In this document: piece after piece, positions 17,120 through 25,238 of the stretch
How positions within the stretch are numbered: the first letter of the stretch is position 1
How the letters are laid out: each line of letters starts with the position of its first letter
Assembly: GCA_051650965.1 (NCBI GenBank)
Contig: JBOFRL010000023.1
Coordinates: 75,574-139,573 of the forward strand
Direction of reading: 5' to 3'
Source of the DNA: Enterovibrio sp051650965
GTDB taxonomy: Bacteria > Pseudomonadota > Gammaproteobacteria > Enterobacterales > Vibrionaceae
Length of the DNA: 64,000 nt
The notes under the pieces: model-generated
The model's input: only the letters and a program-made list of their open reading frames with translations
The model's database searches: none
What the model was told of the DNA's origin: nothing
Position numbers and translations under genes: made by a program

Positions 17120-17587
17120 TCACAGAGCAAGCTTTTTAAACTCCGCCATCTCAGCCGCGCTTGGCTCACGGATAGCTTTGACCACGCCGCTAAAATGCAA
17201 GCGCTCCTCAACCAAAGGATGGTTGGCGTCAATCAGCACCTCATCGTCATAAACGTCTGCGACAAACACCGGTGAATTGACATTATTGATGGTCATATTC
17301 AAGCCCATTCCCGCTTTAAAATCAGGGATATGGCTAAAATGCGCCTTCGAGACCCGCTGCACAAGCTTTGGATCGTGCGCGCCATACGCTTCGTGCGACT
17401 CAAGCACCACAGCGAAAGCATCGCCCACTTTTTTCCCCTCCAGCGTGCGCTCTAACGCCGGAAGCAGATGCCCTGTGCCGTGCACATACTCCATCGGCGG
17501 GCCGCCCGCAGCTGTTGTGTAACACAAAGAGCCATCATCAAAAGAGGTGGTCATCTCAAGCTGCACAATCATATATTTTTTTATCAT
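17120..17587 (-). CDS. SlyD-like FKBP-type peptidyl-prolyl isomerase
   Basis: A 155-residue cytosolic FKBP with the SlyD layout: a short split FKBP domain containing YVHGTGHLLPALERTLEGKKVGD, interrupted by an insert-in-flap chaperone domain (about residues 65-120, from ESHEAYGAHDPKLVQRV), and closing with VDANHPLxxxLHF-type sequence (here IDANHPLVEERLHFSGVV). It catalyses prolyl cis/trans isomerisation and acts as a folding helper. The His/Cys-rich metal-binding tail of E. coli SlyD is absent, so nickel delivery is unlikely. Start: ATG behind GAGGAAAT. Single gene with its own terminator. Confidence 0.9.
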   Translation of the reverse strand: MIKKYMIVQLEMTTSFDDGSLCYTTAAGGPPMEYVHGTGHLLPALERTLEGKKVGDAFAVVLESHEAYGAHDPKLVQRVSKAHFSHIPDFKAGMGLNMTINNVNSPVFVADVYDDEVLIDANHPLVEERLHFSGVVKAIREPSAAEMAEFKKLAL

Positions 17588-17723
17588 GTGATTTCCTCAC
17601 CCAAGCTTTTACACGTCGTAACAAAAATGTAACACAATAACAAAGGCGCACAGCTTAAGCTGCGCAAACTTTTGCCAAGAAAAATGAGAGTCATTAATTT
17701 TTATAGATTTTTTTATTCACGGC

Positions 17724-18782
17724 TTAGCCATTTTGCGCGCGCTGACGAAGCAAGTGATCCATCAGCACAATCGCTGCCATCGCTTCAACAATCGGTACCG
17801 CGCGAATGCCAACGCAAGGATCGTGGCGCCCCTTGCCGCTGATCTCAACCGCATTGCCATGCAGATCAATCGACTTGCCCGCAATGGCGATGCTCGGCGT
17901 CGGTTTGAGGGCAACATGCGCTACGATCTCTTGCCCCGAAGAAATGCCACCTAAAATACCACCGGCATGATTCGAGAGAAAACCACTTGGGCACAGCTCG
18001 TCGCGATTTTCACTGCCGCGCTGCGTCACCACCGCGACCCCGTCGCCAATTTCGACCGCTTTCACCGCATTAATGCTCATCAATGCGTGCGCCAGATCAG
18101 CATCAAGCCTATCAAACACCGGCTCGCCAAGGCCTGCTGGCACCCCGCTGACAACCAAGGTGACGCGCGCGCCAATCGAGTCACCTTGTTTTTTGAGACT
18201 CTGAATAAGCTGCTCTAGTGCCGTCACTTTATCGGCGTCTGGGCAAAAAAACGGATTTTGCTCAACTTGTTCCCAATCGACCTTGTCAATTTGAATCGGC
18301 CCCATCTGTGCCAAATAAGCGCGTATACGCATACCAAACTGCTGCTGTAAATACTGTTTTGCAATAGCACCTGCTGCAACGCGCATCGCCGTTTCTCGCG
18401 CAGAAGCGCGACCACCGCCGCGATGGTCGCGCAGCCCATATTTTTTCATATAGGTGAAGTCAGCGTGCCCTGGGCGAAAAGTGTCAGCCAAATGGTCATA
18501 ATCGCCCGAGCGCGCATCGCAGTTAGCGATCATCAGGCCAATCGGAGTGCCGGTTGTCCGGCCATTAAACAGCCCCGACAAGATCTGCACCTCGTCAGCC
18601 TCGCGGCGAGCGGTTGTGTAACGCGACTGCCCTGGGCGGCGGCGATCGAGTTCGCGCTGGATCACCTCGGCAGTAAGCGCCATTCCCGCAGGACAGCCGT
18701 CGACAATGCAGCCAAGAGCCGCGCCGTGGCTTTCGCCAAACGTGGTAACGCGAAAAAGTTCGCCAATGCTATTTCCTGCCAT
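17724..18782 (-). CDS. aroC: Chorismate synthase AroC
   Basis: A 352-residue enzyme converting EPSP to chorismate with reduced FMN, the last shikimate-pathway step. It starts at the ATG at 18782 behind AAGGTG, giving MAGNSIGELFRVTTFGESHG. Signatures: the N-terminal GESHG with its catalytic His, DHRGGGRASARETAMRVAAGAIAK, and the SNHAGGILGGISSGQEI loop. In many gammaproteobacteria aroC directly follows prmB; here two oppositely oriented glycan genes lie between them. Confidence 0.96.
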   Translation of the reverse strand: MAGNSIGELFRVTTFGESHGAALGCIVDGCPAGMALTAEVIQRELDRRRPGQSRYTTARREADEVQILSGLFNGRTTGTPIGLMIANCDARSGDYDHLADTFRPGHADFTYMKKYGLRDHRGGGRASARETAMRVAAGAIAKQYLQQQFGMRIRAYLAQMGPIQIDKVDWEQVEQNPFFCPDADKVTALEQLIQSLKKQGDSIGARVTLVVSGVPAGLGEPVFDRLDADLAHALMSINAVKAVEIGDGVAVVTQRGSENRDELCPSGFLSNHAGGILGGISSGQEIVAHVALKPTPSIAIAGKSIDLHGNAVEISGKGRHDPCVGIRAVPIVEAMAAIVLMDHLLRQRAQNG

Positions 18783-18948
18783 ATTGTTCACCTTGGTAAA
18801 TTGAAAAATGCTAACGCAAGTCGGCAGCGGATCCATCTGTTTTTTAAGCGATTTTGTGTTACTGGTTACATTTGCAAAGGAGTACTTCAAAAAAAGAAGC
18901 GCGCTGGGTTACCATTGATTACAAAATTCACTCACGAAAAATATTACT

Positions 18949-19671
18949 ATGAATCAAGTGTATGTGATCAGCCTGCTTCGCAGCGAAGCGCGCCGTCAAA
19001 CTATTAGCCATGAATTACAAAAACAAGGGATCGCCTTTGAATTTTTTGACGCCATCGATGGCCGAAAAGAGCTGCCGATGCTGGCGCAAGATTATGATCA
19101 TCACAAGCGGCTTTGGCTCACCAGCGGCAAGATGCCAAGCAGCGGAGAACTTGGCTGCTATGCAAGCCACTTCACACTATGGCTTAAGTGCCTTGAGCTT
19201 GGTAAGCCTATCATTATTCTTGAGGATGATATTGAGTTAAATGATGGAGCGCAGGAGATTGTGGCACTGGCATTAGAAAAAGTTATGCAGTATGATTTTT
19301 TGCGTTTAGAGCGCATTTTGCCAGATTGCGCATCGAAAATTGTCGAAAAACAGCAAAATTATCAAATTAGCTTACTCAAAGATAATTATGGCTTAGCCGC
19401 TGCTTATGCCATCTCGCCGCGCGCCGCCGCCAAGTTAATTAAACACCGCTGGTGTATGCCGGTAGACTGTTTTATTGGCGCAAATTATATTCACAAACAG
19501 TTGTCATACCAAATGACACCTTATTTAAGAAAAGATAATATCGCTATCCATGAAACAACCATTCAAGATGAAGCGGTTTCAAACACACCTCTGTATAGAA
19601 AACCATCGCGCGAATGTTATTCACTGTATAAAAAAATCAGGCTGCATATTGCGTTTATGAAAAATAGATAA
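18949..19671 (+). CDS. Glycosyltransferase family 25 protein (LPS-type)
   Basis: A 240-residue cytosolic glycosyltransferase. The GT25 hallmarks are the N-terminal VYVISLLRSEARR, the FEFFDAIDGR segment, SSGELGCYASHFTLW and PIIILEDDIELN, where the EDD probably binds metal and sugar nucleotide. Enzymes of this family add sugars, often galactose, to lipooligosaccharide. No clear ribosome site precedes the ATG. It is followed after 55 bases by an O-antigen-ligase-like gene; both are AT-rich and sit inside the otherwise conserved aroC-prmB interval, which suggests acquisition as a pair. Confidence 0.88.
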   Translation: MNQVYVISLLRSEARRQTISHELQKQGIAFEFFDAIDGRKELPMLAQDYDHHKRLWLTSGKMPSSGELGCYASHFTLWLKCLELGKPIIILEDDIELNDGAQEIVALALEKVMQYDFLRLERILPDCASKIVEKQQNYQISLLKDNYGLAAAYAISPRAAAKLIKHRWCMPVDCFIGANYIHKQLSYQMTPYLRKDNIAIHETTIQDEAVSNTPLYRKPSRECYSLYKKIRLHIAFMKNR

Positions 19672-19726
19672 GCTTAAAACGCAAAGCCAATACCACTAGT
19701 TTAAAAAAGGATTTGAAAGGATCTCA

Positions 19727-20950
19727 ATGAATAACTATTCCAACACAGTCGCACATTTATTTAATAGGCTAATAAATAAAAAAGAACTTGAAAGGCTGTT
19801 TTTACTCAGCCCATTAATTATATTGTTTTTTCTCGTGTACAACGTAGAAAATACTAAGTGGCTCGTTTCGCGCGCCATTATAGTGACAGTTCTGTATTGC
19901 CTCTATTTTTATCGTGATACTGTGAAAAAGAATTGGAATAATGTTGCAGTGAGATTGCCTTTTCTTGCGAGCTGCGCACTTTTTTTATATTTTACCGCGC
20001 TTCACTTCTATCGTCAGGATGAGTTTGATTTTGCTAGCATTTTGCTCTTAGGCAATATCTATTTACTGTGCATCCCCTGGCGCAAGATTGGTCAACCCCC
20101 TATTGCAGGATTAATAGGGGTTGCCGCTATTTTTTGCGGAATCAACGCTTTGCATGAATTTTATGTACTTAATATTTATCGTGTAGGCGTTGTTACAAAT
20201 CCGATCACTTTTGCACTATTTTGTGGCTCACTATCACTCGCCTGCTTTTCTCTTTCACTGACAAATAAAAACAATAAGAAATTAATGCTATTTCTTATAG
20301 CCGGCACTATTTTTAGTTTTTTTGCTGTGATATTAACCAGTGTGCGCGGGATCATTATTTTCTTGCCGATACTATTTATCGCGCTATCATTGAAACATTT
20401 TGCAGCTCAAGCACGCCACCACTTAGCTATTTTTGCAAGTTTGGTAATTATTTTTTCCTGTAGCTATTTAATTTTCCAACAACAAATAGAGAATAGAATT
20501 TTAGATACGCGGCGTGAAATAGCGGCGATTCAACAAGGAAATCTCACAACCTCTTTTGGTATTAGGCTCAATTTATGGCAGCATGGCATCGAAATGGGTA
20601 ATAGCAACCCGTTAATTGGTGCTGGAGAGAAGAAAGTTTTAGACTCCATTTATGCTCTTCCAAGAGCCTTTCATCAAAATCATTTGCATAATCTGTATAT
20701 CGATACCTACGCACGCTATGGCATCTTAGGTCTGCTATTATTAGCCGCTTGGCTTCTCTCTTTTGCCGCGACAATAAAAAAAGAGCAAACCCTAATAATC
20801 CAATTTAAGCCGCTTAAAACAACACTGCTTTTGCTATTTTTAAGCGCGGGATTAACAGACTACCCGTTCTTTCATACACATATCATCATGTTTTTTATGC
20901 TGCTATTTAAAATCATCTCGGTGTATGAAGAAGAGAATAATGCTGATTAA
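19727..20950 (+). CDS. O-antigen ligase / Wzy-type polysaccharide membrane protein
   Basis: A 407-residue protein with about ten to twelve hydrophobic segments. A large periplasmic loop (about residues 250-325) ends in FHQNHLHNLYIDTYARYGILG, the conserved His-containing motif of the O-antigen ligase (WaaL)/Wzy_C family. Such proteins join O-polysaccharide to lipid A-core or polymerise repeat units; sequence alone does not separate the two. ATG with AAGGA six bases upstream. It is the second gene of the AT-rich GT25-ligase pair and is closed by a bidirectional terminator. Confidence 0.85.
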   Translation: MNNYSNTVAHLFNRLINKKELERLFLLSPLIILFFLVYNVENTKWLVSRAIIVTVLYCLYFYRDTVKKNWNNVAVRLPFLASCALFLYFTALHFYRQDEFDFASILLLGNIYLLCIPWRKIGQPPIAGLIGVAAIFCGINALHEFYVLNIYRVGVVTNPITFALFCGSLSLACFSLSLTNKNNKKLMLFLIAGTIFSFFAVILTSVRGIIIFLPILFIALSLKHFAAQARHHLAIFASLVIIFSCSYLIFQQQIENRILDTRREIAAIQQGNLTTSFGIRLNLWQHGIEMGNSNPLIGAGEKKVLDSIYALPRAFHQNHLHNLYIDTYARYGILGLLLLAAWLLSFAATIKKEQTLIIQFKPLKTTLLLLFLSAGLTDYPFFHTHIIMFFMLLFKIISVYEEENNAD

Positions 20951-20952
20951 CG

Positions 20953-20978
20953 AATAAAGCGGCACATGCCGCTTTATT
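20953..20978. terminator. Bidirectional terminator between the ligase gene and prmB
   Basis: A near-perfect 12-base inverted repeat, AATAAAGCGGCA (20953-20964) with TGCCGCTTTATT (20967-20978), between two convergent genes. Confidence 0.8.
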
Positions 20979-20990
20979 ATTGAGCCAATT

Positions 20991-21923
20991 TTAGTTTTTA
21001 TAAATTGCAAACTGCTCTGCAATATTGGCTAAATCGGCTTTAGTGATCATGAACACGCCATGCCCACCGTGCTCAAACTCAAGCCAAGTGATCGGCAGCG
21101 TGGGATACTGCTGCTGCATGTGCACCATCGAATTACCCACTTCGCAGATCAGCACGCCATTTGGCGTTAGAAAATCCGCCGCGCGCGCCAAGATCCTGCG
21201 CACCAACTTTAAGCCGTCACTGCCAGCGGCTAAACCTAGCTCTGGCTCGTGCTTAAATTCAGCCGGCAGCGACGACATATCCTCTTCGTCAACATACGGC
21301 GGATTGGTCACGATCAAATCGTATTGCACATCGCCAAGATCATTAAACAGATCAGAGCGAATTGGGAAAACCTGATGCGCCACGTCATGCTTGGTGACAT
21401 TCACTTCCGCCACTTGCAATGCGTCCGCGGAAATATCAACCAGATCCACCTGCGCCTCAGGGAAAGCATAGGCGCACGCAATACCGATGCAGCCGCTGCC
21501 CGTACAAAGGTCCAAAATGCGCTTGGGCGCCGCGTGCAGCATTGGCGCAAAATCATTGCGAATAAGCTCCGCTATCGGCGAACGAGGCACCAGCACGCGC
21601 TCATCAACAAAAAATTCCAGATCACAAAAATAAGCTCGATTAGTCAGATAAGGCACCGGCACATTTTCGTTGATGCGCTGTAAAACGCGCTCAACAATGC
21701 GCTGGCGCTCGCTGGTTGTCAGGCGCGAGTTGCACAGTTTGCTGTCAAGATCGATAGGCAAATACAGCGTAGGCAGGATCAGATGCACCGCTTCATCCCA
21801 CGCATTGTCCGTGCCATGTCCATAAAACAGCTGCGCAGCATTAAAACGGCTCATCGCCCAACGCAGCATATCTTGCAACGTGCTCATTTCATTGATCACT
21901 TCATTAACAATGATTTTAGTCAC
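20991..21923 (-). CDS. prmB: Ribosomal protein uL3 glutamine methyltransferase PrmB
   Basis: A 310-residue SAM-dependent methyltransferase that methylates a Gln of ribosomal protein L3. It starts at a GTG (21923) with GGAG seven bases upstream, giving exactly the E. coli length; the upstream in-frame ATG adds 26 unrelated residues. Motifs: YGHGTDNAWDEA, DERVLVPRSPIAELI, the SAM site LDLCTGSGCIGIACA and the catalytic NPPYVDEED. It is divergent from smrB, as in E. coli. Confidence 0.95.
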   Translation of the reverse strand: MTKIIVNEVINEMSTLQDMLRWAMSRFNAAQLFYGHGTDNAWDEAVHLILPTLYLPIDLDSKLCNSRLTTSERQRIVERVLQRINENVPVPYLTNRAYFCDLEFFVDERVLVPRSPIAELIRNDFAPMLHAAPKRILDLCTGSGCIGIACAYAFPEAQVDLVDISADALQVAEVNVTKHDVAHQVFPIRSDLFNDLGDVQYDLIVTNPPYVDEEDMSSLPAEFKHEPELGLAAGSDGLKLVRRILARAADFLTPNGVLICEVGNSMVHMQQQYPTLPITWLEFEHGGHGVFMITKADLANIAEQFAIYKN

Positions 21924-22128
21924 AACGTTCTCCAATATTAATTTGACGCTTAAATCGATATAATAAAAATATTGCACGCAACGCCGGCTAAAAGTAGCCA
22001 CTTATTGTAGAAAAAAACCAATTTGCGAGCATTTGTCAGCATAATATCATGCATTTTATAAAACGATGCGGTCAAGCAAGCAACTTACGCTGCAGACGGC
22101 CTTTTTGTCATTAACGGATGCGACCACT

Positions 22129-22674
22129 ATGAAAAATGAAAAGCCTTGTTTAAGCAGCGAGCTTGCTCTTTTTCACGATGAGATGCGCGGTGTAAAAAAG
22201 TTTTCGCATGACACCATTGTTCATCCTCGGCAACCTAAGAAAATAGCGAAACAAAAACAAGCAGTTGCAACAATAAAAAATCATGAATTTCATTTTTCGG
22301 ATGAATACGAGCCGCAGCTTAACGAAGAAGGGCCTGTGCGTTATGCGCGCGCAGACGTCTCTAAATATGTGATAAAAAGCTTGCGCCGCGGCGATCATCC
22401 GCCGGAAATTGAGCTGGATCTGCACGGGCTAACGCAGCAGCAGGCCAAACGCGAGCTGGCGGCGCTTATCGTCACTTGCATCAAAAAGAATATCGATTGC
22501 GCCTGCGTCATGCATGGGATAGGCAAGCACATACTCAAGCAAAAAACGCCGCTGTGGCTTGCGCAGCATCCCGATGTGTTAGCGTTTCATCAAGCGCCGC
22601 GTGAATACGGCGGACAAGCGGCGCTTTTGGTGTTGATTGATTTACCTGACAATCCGCATGTTGCGCGGCGATAG
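22129..22674 (+). CDS. smrB: Ribosome rescue endonuclease SmrB
   Basis: A 181-residue Smr-domain protein that cleaves mRNA at collided ribosomes. It starts at the ATG at 22129 (KNEKPCLSSELALF), matching the family; the in-frame ATG at 22066 is less likely. An N-terminal ribosome-binding extension includes the conserved DTIVH and the later FSDEYEPQLNEEGPVRY. The Smr domain has LDLHGLTQQQAKRELAALI, the CACVMHGIGKHILK motif and LAQHPDVLAFHQAPREYGG. It is divergent from prmB and convergent with sixA. Confidence 0.94.
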   Translation: MKNEKPCLSSELALFHDEMRGVKKFSHDTIVHPRQPKKIAKQKQAVATIKNHEFHFSDEYEPQLNEEGPVRYARADVSKYVIKSLRRGDHPPEIELDLHGLTQQQAKRELAALIVTCIKKNIDCACVMHGIGKHILKQKTPLWLAQHPDVLAFHQAPREYGGQAALLVLIDLPDNPHVARR

Positions 22675-22706
22675 CTAAAACCAGCCGCGCCTTTTGTGGC
22701 AAGCGA

Positions 22707-23186
22707 TCACAAACGCTCTGGCGCCTGCAGCCAGCACAAACTGGCGCGCTCAAGCTTGCCATTTAACTCAATTTTCGCCATCGCGCCGGTGGTGAACGCG
22801 AGAGAGTTTGGTTCGTTTAGCAGCTCGCTCACCAAATAATTCACCAGCGGAAGATGAGAAATTACCAGCACCTGCGACAAATTTTCCAGCTCGATGACGG
22901 CGCGCAAATAGTCGGCAACTTGCTCGCTGTGGCCGTAAGGCGTCAGGCCCGCTTCAATATTCACTTTCGCTTTGCTCTGCAAATAAGGCGCGCAGGCCTG
23001 CCAAGTTTGCTGCGCGCGCAGATAGGGGCTCACCAGCACCCAATCCAGCCGCTGCTCACCAAGCTGTGACGCGAGCCATTCACCCATTTTTTGTGCTTGC
23101 GATACGCCGCGCTCCGTGAGCGGACGGGCCGCATCTTCACTCGCTAACAACTTCGCATCGCCGTGGCGCATAATATAAATATTCAT
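22707..23186 (-). CDS. sixA: Phosphohistidine phosphatase SixA
   Basis: A 159-residue histidine phosphatase. The RHG motif is at residues 7-9, with RPLTERGVSQA, SPYLRAQQT and the second catalytic His in ISHLPLVNYL. E. coli SixA dephosphorylates the nitrogen PTS protein NPr. It starts at the ATG at 23186. It follows fliN on the same strand after about 80 bases with no visible terminator, so read-through from the flagellar operon is possible. Confidence 0.93.
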   Translation of the reverse strand: MNIYIMRHGDAKLLASEDAARPLTERGVSQAQKMGEWLASQLGEQRLDWVLVSPYLRAQQTWQACAPYLQSKAKVNIEAGLTPYGHSEQVADYLRAVIELENLSQVLVISHLPLVNYLVSELLNEPNSLAFTTGAMAKIELNGKLERASLCWLQAPERL

Positions 23187-23264
23187 CAAAAATCAACGTG
23201 ACTAAATAAATTTAACGATAAAAATCAAACTGATAATGCGGCTATTGGTAACAAAGCGCAACCG

Positions 23265-23621
23265 TTAGCGCAACTTTTTAATGCGCTCATTTTGGCTGAT
23301 CACGTCGGTCAGGCGAATACCAAATTTATCGTTCACCACCACCACCTCGCCGTGGGCAATCAAGGTGCCATTCACCAGCACGTCGAGCGGCTCGCCAGCT
23401 AAGCGATCGAGCTCGACCACCGCGCCTTGGTTGAGCTGCAGCAAATTGCGGATGTTGATGTTAGCGCGCCCCACTTCAAGCGAAATGGTCACCGGAATAT
23501 CTAAAATCGTATCAAGTTTATTTTGCTCGGCAGCGCTTAACGGCACCGAATCATCGCTCAGCTCTTCAAACGGCGCACGCGTTACATCGCTTTGAATATT
23601 ATCTTTTTTTTGCTCTTCCAT
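23265..23621 (-). CDS. fliN: Flagellar motor switch protein FliN
   Basis: A 118-residue C-ring protein. The variable acidic N-terminus is followed by a SpoA domain from about residue 45: ILDIPVTISLEVGRANINIRNLLQLNQGAVVELDRLAGEPLDVLVNG, then GEVVVVNDKFGIRLTDVIS. With FliM and FliG it forms the switch complex and contributes to export-cargo docking. ATG at 23621 rather than the preceding in-frame GTG. It is the last flagellar gene of the operon; fliO does not follow. Confidence 0.95.
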   Translation of the reverse strand: MEEQKKDNIQSDVTRAPFEELSDDSVPLSAAEQNKLDTILDIPVTISLEVGRANINIRNLLQLNQGAVVELDRLAGEPLDVLVNGTLIAHGEVVVVNDKFGIRLTDVISQNERIKKLR

Positions 23622-23650
23622 CACTGCACCCCTTTCGTCACTTAACTCGG

Positions 23651-24715
23651 TTATAGACTGCCCGCAATTTTGTTTTCCAGCGCCAACAACTCTTCATCAT
23701 TGAGCAGCGTAATATCGCTCGTCATCACTTCTGGCCGTTTGATCTTCTCAGTGATCTTAAGCGCCCGATTTTTGTTACTTTGCCCAAGCTTCGCGCGATA
23801 AGTCGGAAGCTCTTCAACATAAACAATGCACGTGTCGGGCATGTTGATGGGAATGATGTCCCCCGCTTGCAGCTCCATCAGATCGCGCAGCGTGAGCGTT
23901 GTTTGCAGTAATTTGGCCGAAATATCGACATCCACGCCCATAATTTCATCGCGCAGCGCACTCGACCAGCGCAGATCGGCATCTTGCCGGTCACTCTGAA
24001 TACCCGCATCGAGCAGCTCGCGGATAGGCTCCACCATCGAATACGGCATCACCAGATGAAAATCGCCGCCGCCGCCTTCTAAATCAATGTGAAAGGAGCT
24101 GACAATGATCACCTCAGTCGGGCCGACAATGTTGGCCATCGCAGGGTTAATTTCCGAATCGAGATATTCAAACGCCGCTTTCATCACCGGCGACCAAGAC
24201 TCGCGATAATCTTCAAAAATCAGCCTCAGCAGCATCTGGATCACGCGCCGCTCGGTCGGGGTAAACTCGCGCCCTTCAATGCGCGTTTTGTAGCGGCCGT
24301 CGCCACCAAAAAAGTTTTCCACCAAGCTAAACACCAGCTTCGCTTCCATCGTGATCAGCGCCGTCCCTTTAAGCGGACGAAAGCGCACCATGTTCAAGCT
24401 GGTAGGGACAAACAAGGTATTTTGGTATTCACCAAATTTGACCATTTGCACGCCATTTATCGACACTTCGGCCGGTTTTCGCAGCATATTGAACAAACTG
24501 ATCCGCATGTGCCGAGCAAAACGCTCATTAATAAGCTCAAGCGTCGGCATGCGCCCACGCACAATGCGGTCTTGCGACGAGAAATCAAAGGACGAGATGA
24601 CGCGATCGCTAGCGGCCTGCTCTTCGCTTGGCGCCTCATCTAGAGCCTGCTCTCCCTCACCTACGCCACCTTTTAATAAGGCATCAATTTCATCTTGACT
24701 TAGCAGCTCAGACAC
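23651..24715 (-). CDS. fliM: Flagellar motor switch protein FliM
   Basis: A 354-residue protein. The N-terminal SELLSQDEIDALLKG is the CheY-P binding peptide. The middle CheC-like domain includes FDFSSQDRIVRGRMPTLELINERFARH, and the C-terminal SpoA domain binds FliN. It lies between fliL and fliN with short gaps, as in other gammaproteobacteria. It sets rotation direction at the base of the motor. Confidence 0.96.
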   Translation of the reverse strand: MSELLSQDEIDALLKGGVGEGEQALDEAPSEEQAASDRVISSFDFSSQDRIVRGRMPTLELINERFARHMRISLFNMLRKPAEVSINGVQMVKFGEYQNTLFVPTSLNMVRFRPLKGTALITMEAKLVFSLVENFFGGDGRYKTRIEGREFTPTERRVIQMLLRLIFEDYRESWSPVMKAAFEYLDSEINPAMANIVGPTEVIIVSSFHIDLEGGGGDFHLVMPYSMVEPIRELLDAGIQSDRQDADLRWSSALRDEIMGVDVDISAKLLQTTLTLRDLMELQAGDIIPINMPDTCIVYVEELPTYRAKLGQSNKNRALKITEKIKRPEVMTSDITLLNDEELLALENKIAGSL

Positions 24716-24722
24716 ATTTCAC

Positions 24723-25220
24723 CTATTGCATAACAAAATCAGTAAAGAGGACTTTCTCGACCACGGGTTGCTCTACCATGCGTATTAGCTCGCTTTGCAC
24801 CCGCTCAAGCACGCGCGCGCGCAGCTCAGCTTGGCCATTTGCCGAGCGCAGCTGCTCAACAGTGCCAAGCGCAAGCTCCGAGCTGATAGCATGCTCAATC
24901 AAAACAAGGTGATCTTTGGCCAGCTTTTCATTCTCTTCGCCGCGCACCATTAAGCGCACACTCACTTGGGCCATGCGCTGCTGTTTTTCACCCTGTACAT
25001 TGAAAATAAAGGGGACTGGGTAGGCGATGTAGAGCGCCTGCTCATCTTTGCCCGACTTGGCGTTTTGCGGATCTTGCTGCTCGCTTGAGCTTGAGCCACT
25101 GCTAAACCAATAAAACGCCCCGCCACCCAACGCGCAAATAAGCACCACCGCGATGATGCCAATCACTATCCATTTCTTTTTACCACCCGCGGCAGGCTCT
25201 ACCGATTTTTCATTGCTCAT
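24723..25220 (-). CDS. fliL: Flagellar basal body protein FliL
   Basis: A 165-residue single-pass inner-membrane protein. Residues 17-41 form the membrane helix (KKWIVIGIIAVVLICALGGGAFYWF); after an acidic linker the periplasmic stomatin-like domain runs to the C-terminal FTDFVMQ. FliL surrounds stators and supports torque at high load. Eighteen bases after fliK and seven before fliM. Confidence 0.95.
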   Translation of the reverse strand: MSNEKSVEPAAGGKKKWIVIGIIAVVLICALGGGAFYWFSSGSSSSEQQDPQNAKSGKDEQALYIAYPVPFIFNVQGEKQQRMAQVSVRLMVRGEENEKLAKDHLVLIEHAISSELALGTVEQLRSANGQAELRARVLERVQSELIRMVEQPVVEKVLFTDFVMQ

Positions 25221-25238
25221 CTCACGTTGCCCCTTTTG

